A DNA stretch of 64,000 nucleotides from Lachnospiraceae bacterium (GTDB lineage: Bacteria > Bacillota > Clostridia > Lachnospirales > Lachnospiraceae), in contig JAKSPO010000007.1 in the NCBI GenBank assembly GCA_024404675.1, positions 44,235 through 108,234 of the forward strand, given 5' to 3'. This document shows positions 26,300 through 34,736 of the stretch, in pieces. Numbering within the stretch: the first letter of the stretch is position 1; every line of letters starts with the position of its first letter. Made by a program: the position numbers and the translations under genes. Below the pieces are notes generated by a model. It worked only from the letters and a program-made list of their open reading frames with translations. It was not told where the DNA came from and did not search any database.

Positions 26300-27148
26300 A
26301 TGGGCAGATTAATATTCTGTATCGGTAATAAGGCGAAGGAGCCGTATTATTTTCAGTCTACGGGCATGAAAGTCTATACGATGGAAGAGCTGTGCTACTA
26401 CCTCTATCATAATATCGAAACACTTGAGGAGGATCTCTCCGAGAGACAGCTTGTGCAGTGGATTCGCGAGGAGCTCGGCATCGAGGAGCGCGCTGATTTC
26501 CTGCAGCAGCTGATGGATCATAATGCAAGCATCAAGGACATTATCGTTTCCATCTTCTGTACGACCGATTACTATACAGAGGACGAGATCAATAATTTGA
26601 TTGCGGAGATTGATGTCTACTTCGAGCTGCTTCCGATTGAGCGTAAGAAGCGCCATGCGGATGCATTTCTCCGGTACGGCAAGACGCGTGAGGCGATGCT
26701 TGAGTACCAGAATCTGCTCGATGATAAGGATTTTGTAATCATTCCTGCGGAGGAGCAGGCAAAGGCCTTTCACAATATGGCGGTGCTTCTTGCCAAGAAC
26801 GGTATGTTCAAGAATGCAGCCAAATATTTCCTGAATGCTTACCAGAAGGGTGCGATGAAGGAAAGCCTGTGTCAGTATCTGTACTCGCTGAAGATTGGCG
26901 GTATGGAGGAGGAATTCAACGCCGAGATCGTGCGCTATTCTGACGAGACTGAGGTTATGCACATTATTGAGAATCAGTTTTACTTTCTGGAGGAGAACAG
27001 AGAGTATTCTCCGGAGTACATTAACGTGCTTCGTCTGATCGAATTGAAGGACAAGGACGATGATACGGAGACCGACGAGGACGGCGGCTTCTGGTGGCTG
27101 TTTGAAGAGACGGTAGACCGACTGAAGAAGGAATACAGAGACGCGTAG
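26300..27148 (+). CDS. TPR-containing cytoplasmic protein
   Basis: A 282-residue acidic helical protein. Residues 1-110 are helical and begin with the strand LIFCIGNKAKEPYYF. At least two TPR-like pairs follow (about 120-205; KAFHNMAVLLAKNGMFKNAA has the TPR spacing of A, G and A). The C-terminus is strongly acidic (KDKDDDTETDEDGG). No membrane segment. It is the last gene of the cluster with the 1187-residue protein and the Hsp70-like protein; TPR proteins often act as Hsp70 co-chaperones, which is why the trio is grouped (inference). RBS AAAGGAGG. Confidence 0.68.
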   Translation: MGRLIFCIGNKAKEPYYFQSTGMKVYTMEELCYYLYHNIETLEEDLSERQLVQWIREELGIEERADFLQQLMDHNASIKDIIVSIFCTTDYYTEDEINNLIAEIDVYFELLPIERKKRHADAFLRYGKTREAMLEYQNLLDDKDFVIIPAEEQAKAFHNMAVLLAKNGMFKNAAKYFLNAYQKGAMKESLCQYLYSLKIGGMEEEFNAEIVRYSDETEVMHIIENQFYFLEENREYSPEYINVLRLIELKDKDDDTETDEDGGFWWLFEETVDRLKKEYRDA

Positions 27149-27213
27149 GTGGGGCCTGCGACGACTTCAAAACAGGTCGACGATGGAAATTATCAAATCC
27201 GTATAATCTTTGC

Positions 27214-27242
27214 TTGACAAAGCCGGAACGGTAGAGTAAAGT
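27214..27242 (+). promoter_or_regulatory. Promoter of the valS T-box transcript
   Basis: TTGACA (27214-27219), 17-base spacer, TAAAGT (27237-27242). The predicted start near 27249 gives a 5' leader of about 340 bases. Confidence 0.75.
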
Positions 27243-27248
27243 ATAGCC

Positions 27249-27512
27249 ATAATTTAATACTTAACAGTGTTGAAGAAGAGGAGTACGCGGGAATCCCCGA
27301 CAGAGAGACCGGTTCACAGCTGAAAGATCGGTTCGGATTGAGACTTGCGGAAGGTAGCTTCGGAGCTGAAATTCTGAAATCACAGTAGGAGTTTCCGGGA
27401 AGTCCCGTTACAGACGAGTGGCTTGATGGAGTCACGGAAGAGGCAGCGAAGGCTGCAAAGTAAGGTGGTACCACGAATAATCCCTCGTCCTTATACAGGA
27501 CGAGGTTTTTTG
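27249..27512 (+). promoter_or_regulatory. T-box riboswitch controlling valS
   Basis: The leader has the hallmarks of a tRNA-sensing T-box: AGTA S-turn motif in Stem I (27282-27285), the antiterminator T-box sequence AAGGTGGTACCACG (27462-27475) and a competing intrinsic terminator CCTCGTCCT / AGGACGAGG with T run (27483-27511). A Val codon GTA at 27354-27356 on the 3' side of Stem I is the likely specifier, by position only. Uncharged tRNA-Val should stabilise the antiterminator and raise valS expression. Confidence 0.93.
27483..27511 (+). terminator. T-box terminator
   Basis: Perfect 9-pair stem CCTCGTCCT / AGGACGAGG with a 5-base loop and six T. It is mutually exclusive with the T-box antiterminator. 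Confidence 0.93.
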
Positions 27513-27586
27513 TTTGTATAGGATATCTATCCGGATTGCGTTACATTTTCCGTGAAACCGAAATAAAAGAAAAGGAGAACAAGACA

Positions 27587-30253
27587 ATGAAAGAACTTTC
27601 GAAAACCTATGATCCGAAAGACATTGAAGAGCGCCTGTATAATTTCTGGCAGGACAAGAAGTATTTTCATGCGACGGTAAGACCGGACAAGAAGCCGTAT
27701 ACCATCGTTATCCCGCCGCCGAATATTACCGGTCAGCTGCACATGGGACATGCTTTGGATAACACCCTTCAGGATATCCTGATTCGTTTTAAGAGAATGC
27801 AGGGCTATGAGGCTCTCTGGCTTCCCGGAACAGACCATGCTTCCATCGCTACCGAGGCGAAGATTGTTGAAGCTATGGCCAAGGAAGGCATCACCAAGGA
27901 AGACCTTGGTCGTGAGAAATTCCTGGAGCGCGCATGGGAGTGGAAGCGTCAGTACGGCGGACGCATCGTATCCCAGCTGAAGAAGATGGGCTCCTCCTGT
28001 GACTGGGATCGTGAGCGTTTCACCATGGATGAGGGCTGCAACAAGGCAGTTAAGGAGGTATTTGTTAACCTCTACAAGAAGGGGCTTATATACCGCGGCA
28101 ACCGTATCGTTAACTGGTGTCCTCACTGCCTGACCACGATTTCCGATGCTGAGGTTAACTACGAGGATCAGGCTGGTCATTTCTGGCATTTGCGTTATCC
28201 TTACACCGACGGCAGCGGCTATATTGAGATGGCTACGACCCGTCCGGAGACAATGCTCGGCGATACCGCTGTAGCAGTTAACCCGAACGATGAGCGCTAC
28301 AAGGCATATATCGGCAAGACAGTTACGCTTCCGCTTGTAGGCCGCGAGATTCCTGTTATTGCAGATGATTACGTAGATATGGAGTTCGGTACCGGTGTTG
28401 TAAAGATTACCCCGGCACACGACCCTAACGACTTCGAGGTTGGTCTTCGTCATAACCTTCCGGTAATCAACGTTCTTACGCCCGATGCGAAGATCGTTGA
28501 CGAGTATCCGAAGTATGCGGGAATGGATCGCTACGAGGCACGTAAGGAAATCGTTAAGGATCTTCAGGAGTGCGGCGCACTTACCGAGATCGAGGATTAC
28601 AGCCACAACGTAGGTACCTGTTACCGTTGTAATACCACCATCGAGCCCAGAGTTTCCATGCAGTGGTTCGTTAAGATGGAGCCGCTTGCAGGTCCGGCAA
28701 TCGATGCTGTTAAGACCGGCAAGACCAAGTTCGTTCCCGAGCATTTCGACAAGACCTATTATCATTGGCTTGAGAACATCCGCGACTGGTGTATCAGCCG
28801 TCAGCTCTGGTGGGGACACAGAATCCCTGCATTTTACTGCGACTGCTGCGGGGAAATGGTTGTAACCAAGGAGGATAGCGCAGTATGTCCGAAGTGCGGA
28901 AAGCCGATGCGCCAGGATCCGGATACGCTTGATACCTGGTTCAGCTCTGCACTGTGGCCGTTCTCAACACTCGGCTGGCCCGACAAGACGGAAGAGCTTA
29001 AGTATTTCTATCCGACCTCTACGCTTGTAACCGGTTACGATATCATCTTCTTCTGGGTTATCCGTATGATGTTCTCCGGTATCGAGCATATGGGCGAGGT
29101 TCCCTTCAAGACCGTATTGATCCACGGCCTCGTTCGTGACTCCCAGGGTCGCAAGATGAGTAAATCCTTAGGAAACGGTATCGATCCTTTGGAGGTTATC
29201 GACAAATACGGCGCTGACGCCCTTCGTTTCACGCTCGTTACCGGTAATGCACCCGGAAACGATATGCGTTTCTACTGGGAGCGTGTAGAGGCAAGCCGTA
29301 ACTTTGCTAACAAGGTATGGAACGCAAGCCGTTTCATCATGATGAATATGGAGCAGATGGGCGAGGACGGAAAGGTTACCTCTATCGACATGTCCACCCT
29401 TACCGATGCCGATCGCTGGATCCTTTCTAAGGCCAATGACCTTGTAAAGGCAGTTACCGAGAATATGGAGAACTTTGATCTGGGTATTGCCGTAGGTAAG
29501 ATCTACGATTTCATCTGGGAGGAGTTCTGTGACTGGTATATCGAGATGGTTAAGCCTCGTCTCTACGGCGAGGATATGACCTCGAAGAAGGCAGCTATCT
29601 GGACACTTCGCACTGTACTTACCGAATCTTTGAAGCTTCTCCATCCGTACATGCCTTTCCTCACTGAGGAAATATATCGTACGCTTAAGGATGCAGAGGG
29701 CGTAATGGAGGAGGGTACCTCTATTATGATCTCTGATTGGCCGGTTTACAGCGAGACCTTCGCCTTCCCGAAGGAGGAAGAGGCTGTTGAGCTTATCAAG
29801 TCCGCAGTTACCGCAATGCGCGGTCTCCGCAGCGATATGAACGTACCGCCGTCAAGAAAGGCTAAGGTTTACGTAGTATCCGCCGAGCAACATGTTCGCG
29901 ACATCTTCGAGGGCAGCAAATCCTTCTTCGCAGCACTTGGCAGCGCAAGCGAGGTTATCCTTCAGAAGGACCGTGACGGTATCGATCCCGATGCAGTATC
30001 CGTAGTGATTCCGAACGCAACCGTATTCATGCCCTTCGCCGATCTGGTTGATATCGACAAGGAGATCGAGCGTCTCACAAAGGAGAAGGCAAGACTCGAG
30101 GGCGAGGTAAAGCGCTCCACCGGTATGCTCTCCAACGAGAAATTCATCTCCAAGGCACCCGAAGCGAAGATCGCCGAGGAGAAGGAAAAGCTTGCAAAAT
30201 ACGAGGCAATGCTTGCACAGGTTAGCGAGCGTCTCGCACATCTTGCAAAATAA
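27587..30253 (+). CDS. valS: Valyl-tRNA synthetase
   Basis: An 888-residue class I synthetase that attaches valine to tRNA-Val. The HIGH motif is HMGH (residues 52-55) and KMSKS is at 523-527. A CP1 editing domain lies between them (TTRPETMLGDTAVAVNP), a zinc-type C-x-x-C pair sits near 430-450 (CDCCGEM, CPKCGKP), and the C-terminal coiled-coil arm (VDIDKEIERLTKEKARLE) typical of ValRS ends the protein. Full length. The ATG at 27587 is preferred over an in-frame start at 27536 because AAAGGAG precedes it and the T-box terminator ends just upstream. Confidence 0.98.
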   Translation: MKELSKTYDPKDIEERLYNFWQDKKYFHATVRPDKKPYTIVIPPPNITGQLHMGHALDNTLQDILIRFKRMQGYEALWLPGTDHASIATEAKIVEAMAKEGITKEDLGREKFLERAWEWKRQYGGRIVSQLKKMGSSCDWDRERFTMDEGCNKAVKEVFVNLYKKGLIYRGNRIVNWCPHCLTTISDAEVNYEDQAGHFWHLRYPYTDGSGYIEMATTRPETMLGDTAVAVNPNDERYKAYIGKTVTLPLVGREIPVIADDYVDMEFGTGVVKITPAHDPNDFEVGLRHNLPVINVLTPDAKIVDEYPKYAGMDRYEARKEIVKDLQECGALTEIEDYSHNVGTCYRCNTTIEPRVSMQWFVKMEPLAGPAIDAVKTGKTKFVPEHFDKTYYHWLENIRDWCISRQLWWGHRIPAFYCDCCGEMVVTKEDSAVCPKCGKPMRQDPDTLDTWFSSALWPFSTLGWPDKTEELKYFYPTSTLVTGYDIIFFWVIRMMFSGIEHMGEVPFKTVLIHGLVRDSQGRKMSKSLGNGIDPLEVIDKYGADALRFTLVTGNAPGNDMRFYWERVEASRNFANKVWNASRFIMMNMEQMGEDGKVTSIDMSTLTDADRWILSKANDLVKAVTENMENFDLGIAVGKIYDFIWEEFCDWYIEMVKPRLYGEDMTSKKAAIWTLRTVLTESLKLLHPYMPFLTEEIYRTLKDAEGVMEEGTSIMISDWPVYSETFAFPKEEEAVELIKSAVTAMRGLRSDMNVPPSRKAKVYVVSAEQHVRDIFEGSKSFFAALGSASEVILQKDRDGIDPDAVSVVIPNATVFMPFADLVDIDKEIERLTKEKARLEGEVKRSTGMLSNEKFISKAPEAKIAEEKEKLAKYEAMLAQVSERLAHLAK

Positions 30254-30278
30254 TAGAATAAATGCATGCTATAGTTGA

Positions 30279-30306
30279 GGCGAATCCTGTAGAGGGTTCG
30301 CCTTTC
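30279..30306 (+). terminator. Probable terminator of valS
   Basis: Nine-pair stem GGCGAATCC / GGGTTCGCC with six-base loop; the T tract is short (TTTC). Confidence 0.55.
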
Positions 30307-30430
30307 ACATTCTTCCTTGTTTGCTGAGAGCTATTGATGTATAATGTGGAGTGTTGCCTTGGTTTATTAGCGCAGGATTGAAATATTGTAGCGCACGAAT
30401 TTCGATTTCCGAAGCAAAGGGGTGGTATGA

Positions 30431-30865
30431 ATGACGCACGAAGAGAAAGCTTTATCATATTTTCAGGACCAGTTCCATTGTTCACAAGCGGTGCTTGCCG
30501 CATATGCCGAAGAGCTCGGGCTTACAGAAGAGCAGGCGCTGAAGATAGCTTATTGCCTCAATAGCGGAATGAGAAAAGGGGAAGTATGCGGAGCCTGTTC
30601 CGGTGCACTTCTTGTTCTCGGATTGAAATATGGACAGTGCAGGAAAGGTGACTCGGATAGCAGAGCAAGAGCCAATCAGATGACGGTTGAATTCCTGGAT
30701 CGGTTTGCGAAGGCCAACGGATCGTACATCTGTAATGACCTTTTGAATTGTGATATATCAACTGCTGAAGGCGCTCGGTATGCGATGGAGCATAATTGTT
30801 TTACTGAAGTGTGCCCTAAGATGGTGGCTTCTGCTGTGAAGATTTTAGAAGCTATGGAAAAGTAA
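30431..30865 (+). CDS. C-GCAxxG-C-C family protein
   Basis: A 144-residue cytoplasmic protein of the C_GCAxxG_C_C family, a group of redox-type proteins often annotated as putative metal- or redox-active. The defining motif is CGACSGALLVLG, with further conserved Cys residues at FHCSQA near the N-terminus, and ICNDLLNCD and CFTEVCPKMV near the C-terminus. Function is unknown. The ATG at 30431 follows AAAGGGGTGG. It is followed by a membrane protein gene 32 bases downstream. Confidence 0.88.
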   Translation: MTHEEKALSYFQDQFHCSQAVLAAYAEELGLTEEQALKIAYCLNSGMRKGEVCGACSGALLVLGLKYGQCRKGDSDSRARANQMTVEFLDRFAKANGSYICNDLLNCDISTAEGARYAMEHNCFTEVCPKMVASAVKILEAMEK

Positions 30866-30897
30866 TACTTATTTTGTGTGTCGGGAGCAGAGCGGAT

Positions 30898-31746
30898 ATG
30901 AGATTATTACGCAGAATATTTTTTGAGATTGATATGACCTGGAAGCGGTTGCTGATACTGGCTGTGGGAACAGCTGCGTTCGCGGCTTTGTTTAACTGTA
31001 TTCCATTTTTCGAGGATACCTCGATGTCGGCACCGGCTCACACCTTTGAAATCTGGGTCTTGTTTGCAATTATCGTCATATTTAATTGCCATGGGTATCG
31101 TGAAGCCATGGTAAAGACCTTTGTCTTCTTCCTGGTAAGTCAGCCGCTTATTTACCTGTTGGAGGTTCCTTTTCTGGAAGAGGGGTGGGGATTGTTCCGC
31201 TATTATCCGGGCTGGTTTGTCTGGACGATATGTACGATTCCGGGCGCCGCTGTTGCTTATTACGTGAAGAAGCAGAATGTGTGGAGCGGGTTTATTATCG
31301 GAGTTGCTAACCTTCTGGTGCTTGCGTGCGGATTGGACCGCATCAATATATTGCTGTCGGATTTTCCGCGGTATCTGCTTGCGCTGATATTTTGCCTTGC
31401 GTGTGCGATAATCTATATCTTTGTTCTGCTTGAAGGCAAGCGTAATCGTCTGATTGCAGCAGCGATATCTGTTATTGTCATCGTGGTACTGCTTTTTGTA
31501 AAGCTGGCTGATACAGGCGCCTGTTCCGTAAGCTATCCGATTACCGCAGAGGGCGATTGGAGGGTCCTTGAGACATCTGATGGTCTGGACGCTGAAATCA
31601 GGGGCGAATATATGGATATCTCAAGCGATAAGAGCGGAATTTACGAATTGATCATCGTAAACGAGTCAGGTGAGAAGCTGGCATACGATGTTGAGGTGGA
31701 CGCATCAACCGGCTTGATAAATGTTCGTCGTAAGGACGGACAATAG
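30898..31746 (+). CDS. Polytopic membrane protein with C-terminal extracytoplasmic domain
   Basis: A 282-residue protein I do not recognise. Six or seven hydrophobic helices occupy residues 10-205 (for example LILAVGTAAFAALF and VLFAIIVIFNCHGY), followed by a soluble beta-rich domain of about 75 residues (GDWRVLETSDGLDAE to the end). The ATG at 30898 is chosen over a TTG at 30874, although its RBS (GGGAG) is only moderate. It is probably co-transcribed with the C-GCAxxG-C-C gene. Confidence 0.65.
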   Translation: MRLLRRIFFEIDMTWKRLLILAVGTAAFAALFNCIPFFEDTSMSAPAHTFEIWVLFAIIVIFNCHGYREAMVKTFVFFLVSQPLIYLLEVPFLEEGWGLFRYYPGWFVWTICTIPGAAVAYYVKKQNVWSGFIIGVANLLVLACGLDRINILLSDFPRYLLALIFCLACAIIYIFVLLEGKRNRLIAAAISVIVIVVLLFVKLADTGACSVSYPITAEGDWRVLETSDGLDAEIRGEYMDISSDKSGIYELIIVNESGEKLAYDVEVDASTGLINVRRKDGQ

Positions 31747-31778
31747 CGGCGATTTTTCAATAAAGGTAAATGCAGTGA

Positions 31779-31807
31779 AGGAGGGCACAGCGTGTCCTCC
31801 TATTTTC
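31779..31807 (+). terminator. Possible terminator after the membrane protein
   Basis: Ten-pair stem AGGAGGGCAC / GTGTCCTCCT with a three-base loop and an imperfect TATTTTC tail. The rest of the 31747-31993 gap shows no gene. Confidence 0.5.
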
Positions 31808-31993
31808 ATAGAATGAGAGCGGAGAGTATTACTGTGTAGAATTCATGAAGCTCTTGATTTTTAGTGGTTGAATTGGTATCATTATAGAAGTATACCCTTT
31901 AATGTGGTATCGTATGCACTTCGGTGCGATGTGGAATGAAACGTGCATTTGTCTGTTACAATACATTGTCAGAGATCCGGGGAGGATAGCATT

Positions 31994-32134
31994 ATGATTA
32001 ATTTTGAAGAAGAGATCGCAAAGTATAGCCCGAGCCTTGAAATCAGCCAGGCTGAGGAGGCGGTATTGAGCCGTGAGATTATCGATGTAGGCGACATTAT
32101 CGAGAAGATTTTGCAGGATAAGAAAGATATTTAA
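31994..32134 (+). CDS. 46-residue conserved-looking small protein
   Basis: A short acidic, helical ORF (MINFEEEIAKYSPSLE at the start, DVGDIIEKILQDKKDI at the end), with no Cys and no membrane segment. GGAGGA precedes the ATG, and the stop is 11 bases before the zinc-ribbon/TPR gene, so it looks like a real first gene of that operon. I do not recognise a family; the size and charge suggest a helical-hairpin partner of the next gene product (inference). Confidence 0.6.
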   Translation: MINFEEEIAKYSPSLEISQAEEAVLSREIIDVGDIIEKILQDKKDI

Positions 32135-32145
32135 GGAGAACGGCT

Positions 32146-33597
32146 ATGATTTGTCCGAAATGCGGCGCGAATATGACCCTGCGGAAGGGTGTCTGCGCCA
32201 AATGTGGTTTTGATATTGAGGTCAACCAGAAGACGCGTAAATATTCCTGCTACTTCTATAACCAGGGACTTGCGAAGGCTAAGGTTCGTGACCTTTCCGG
32301 CGCGGTTGACATGCTGAACCGTGCGCTGAAGATCAGCAAGAAGAACGTTGACGCAAGAAATCTGCTCGGCCTTGTCTACTTCGAGATGGGTGAGATTGCA
32401 CTTGCCATCCAGGAGTGGATCATCAGCAAGAGCTATCTTGAGGAGAACAACCCGGCCTCGCATTACCTGCAGATTCTGCAGAACAATGCGGCCAAGGTTG
32501 AGAACTACAACAACGCAATCAAGAAGTACAACGCAGCCCTTGAGGCAGCGAAGCAGGGCGGTGACGATCTGGCGCTGATTCAGCTGAAGAAGGCTGTACA
32601 GCTCAGCCCGAAGTTCGTTCGCGCATGGCAGCTTTTAGCACTTCTTTACATGAAGAATGGGGACAATGACCGCGCGAGACGTTGCCTGAAGCGCACGCTT
32701 TCCGTGGATATTGCCAATACGACCTCGATCGGTTATCTGAAGGAGATTCGTAAGATCAAGCGAATGGGGCGTCAGCTGCAAGTTACGGTTACCGAGCCGC
32801 TTGAGGTGCAGCCGGATGCCGAGGAGCTGCAGGGCGAGGTGAAGAGCCCGATCATCCCGAAGTTCCATTATTCGGAGGATAAGCCCGATTATCGTTCCTT
32901 TATCTGCCTGTGCGTCGGCCTTTTCGCCGGCATTCTGTTCGTGTTCTTCCTCGTCATTCCGAGCGTTAAGACCGGTATGCGGGAGGAGTTCAAGGAGAAG
33001 CAGGTACAGTTCGGTGAGCAGCAGTCCGGTTATCTTGCCGCGATGGATTCCTTAGAGAAGGAGAACCAGACGCTACAGTCAAAGCTGGAGCTTCAGGAGC
33101 TTGAGCTTGAGGCTGCCCGTGAGCAGGAGAAGGAAAATGCCGAGAAGGCCGGCGGTATCAACGTATTCCGTATGGTGGATTACTATCTGAAGCTGAAGCG
33201 TTCCGGCGATGTATCCCGTAAGAACCTGTTCATTCTGCAGACCCGTCTGAATGCGATCTCGCAGCAGGAGCGTTCCAGTACTTATGCGAAGTCGATTATC
33301 GACCGTGTGTCGGAGGATTATCCGGACGTATATAACGTAACGATGACGAGTGCGGAGCTTTATGAAGAGGGTACGACACTCTTCTCAAGCGAGCGTTTTG
33401 CGGATGCACTGGAGTTCTTCATCTGTGCATACCAGAAGTCGCCGGATAACGAGAAGAACCTGTATTATCTCGCAAGAAGCTATCAGCTGACGAGAGATTA
33501 TACGCATGCAAAGCAGTATTTTAACGAGTATAAGGAGCGTTTCCCGAACGGAACCTACTATTACACGGTTGAGGATCAGCTGAGCAGAATTCCTTAG
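32146..33597 (+). CDS. Zinc-ribbon / TPR membrane protein
   Basis: A 483-residue protein. The N-terminus is a zinc ribbon (CPKCG at 3-7, CAKCG at 20-24). TPR-like repeats cover about 40-200 (SGAVDMLNRALKISKKNVDARN). One transmembrane helix lies at about 249-270, then an extracytoplasmic coiled coil (about 285-330, ENQTLQSKLELQELELEAAR) and further TPRs near the end (YYLARSYQLTRDYTHAKQYF). It thus carries TPRs on both sides of the membrane. RBS AAGGAG. No enzyme motif. It probably scaffolds an envelope complex with the downstream glycosidase (inference). Confidence 0.8.
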   Translation: MICPKCGANMTLRKGVCAKCGFDIEVNQKTRKYSCYFYNQGLAKAKVRDLSGAVDMLNRALKISKKNVDARNLLGLVYFEMGEIALAIQEWIISKSYLEENNPASHYLQILQNNAAKVENYNNAIKKYNAALEAAKQGGDDLALIQLKKAVQLSPKFVRAWQLLALLYMKNGDNDRARRCLKRTLSVDIANTTSIGYLKEIRKIKRMGRQLQVTVTEPLEVQPDAEELQGEVKSPIIPKFHYSEDKPDYRSFICLCVGLFAGILFVFFLVIPSVKTGMREEFKEKQVQFGEQQSGYLAAMDSLEKENQTLQSKLELQELELEAAREQEKENAEKAGGINVFRMVDYYLKLKRSGDVSRKNLFILQTRLNAISQQERSSTYAKSIIDRVSEDYPDVYNVTMTSAELYEEGTTLFSSERFADALEFFICAYQKSPDNEKNLYYLARSYQLTRDYTHAKQYFNEYKERFPNGTYYYTVEDQLSRIP

Positions 33598-33615
33598 TAG
33601 ATTTGTGGGGCTTTT

Positions 33616-34731
33616 ATGAAGAAAGAAGAAGGGCGTCTCGGAATCCGCAAGATTCTGGGACGCATAGCTATTATTGTGGGAATTACCGTTGTATTTGCCG
33701 TTGTGGCAGTATACTCGGTACTCCTGATTGTGAATTACGGACCGAGCGAGCGTGCGCACCGCGTCTTCGTCAAATCCGTTCGTGAGACGAGTGCAATCGG
33801 CTTCCTTGCCGACTGGTTCACAACGCCGGAGGAGCTTGCGAAGATCAACGAGGAGAATCTGATTAGCGAGTTTGATGAGATTTCCGACGGAACGCTGATT
33901 CATATCCCGACAGTGACCCCGACGATTCAAGAGGGCCCGCGCGAGCCGGAGGTGATTATCGAATATCTGGAGAACGGTGAAGAGAAGGTTGTAACCCGTG
34001 CCAGTGACGGTCGTACCTACGAGAATCTTGTTTCGGATGAGGACGGCATTATTATCGTCAAGGTGTCCGGAACGACTTATGCGGGACATATGATGATTGT
34101 ACAGGACCCCTCGAGAGTTTTCGTGGGTGTCTGTAAGAATATCGGAAACCCGGATGCCGGTGGGCAGAAGGTTTCGCAGATTATCGCAAGATACAATGCC
34201 GTAGCGGGAACCAATGCCGGCGGCTTTCAGGATCTGAACGGACAGGGCACCGGTACTTTGCCGCTTGGCTTCTGTTTCTCAGAGGGCAAGGCAGTTTATG
34301 AGGATCCGGACAACCCGAGTGGCGTTCTGATCGGATTTGACAAGAATAATGTTCTGGTTGTCGGCAATATGAGTGCAAGCAGGGCGAAGCAGCTTGGCAT
34401 TCGCGATGCGGTTAGCTTTGGACCGGCGCTTATCGTAAACGGCAAGCCGGCAGCAATATCCGGCTCGGGAAGTGGCTTGAACCCGCGTACTGCTTTAGGA
34501 CAGCGTGAGGACGGAGCAGTTCTTCTTCTATGTATCGACGGACGTCAGGCAAGCTCTCTTGGCGCTTCGTATGTGGATCTGATTGAAATCTTCCTTGATT
34601 TCGGAGCGGTCAATGCCGGCAATCTTGACGGTGGCAGCTCTACACTTATGATGTATAAGGGTAAGGATGTTTCGAGCCGTTCCAATCTGATCAGTGATCG
34701 CTATCTGCCGACCACCATTCTTGTGAGGTGA
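33616..34731 (+). CDS. Phosphodiester glycosidase family (NAGPA/DUF2233) exported protein
   Basis: A 371-residue protein with an N-terminal transmembrane segment (about 14-36) and an extracellular NAGPA-type domain: AGTNAGGFQDLNGQGTG, DAVSFGPALIVNGK, LGQREDGAVLLLCIDGRQ and the hallmark NLDGGSSTLM. Members cleave GlcNAc-1-phosphodiester bonds, and bacterial ones are linked to exopolysaccharide or wall-polymer turnover. It lies 18 bases after the zinc-ribbon/TPR gene and its stop abuts the next gene. The bacterial substrate is unknown. Confidence 0.9.
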   Translation: MKKEEGRLGIRKILGRIAIIVGITVVFAVVAVYSVLLIVNYGPSERAHRVFVKSVRETSAIGFLADWFTTPEELAKINEENLISEFDEISDGTLIHIPTVTPTIQEGPREPEVIIEYLENGEEKVVTRASDGRTYENLVSDEDGIIIVKVSGTTYAGHMMIVQDPSRVFVGVCKNIGNPDAGGQKVSQIIARYNAVAGTNAGGFQDLNGQGTGTLPLGFCFSEGKAVYEDPDNPSGVLIGFDKNNVLVVGNMSASRAKQLGIRDAVSFGPALIVNGKPAAISGSGSGLNPRTALGQREDGAVLLLCIDGRQASSLGASYVDLIEIFLDFGAVNAGNLDGGSSTLMMYKGKDVSSRSNLISDRYLPTTILVR

Positions 34732-34736
34732 CGGCG

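Noticed and set aside
31940..31962. Promoter before the 46-residue ORF
   Set aside because: TACAAT (31957-31962) has no acceptable -35 at 16-18 bases; left as unproven.
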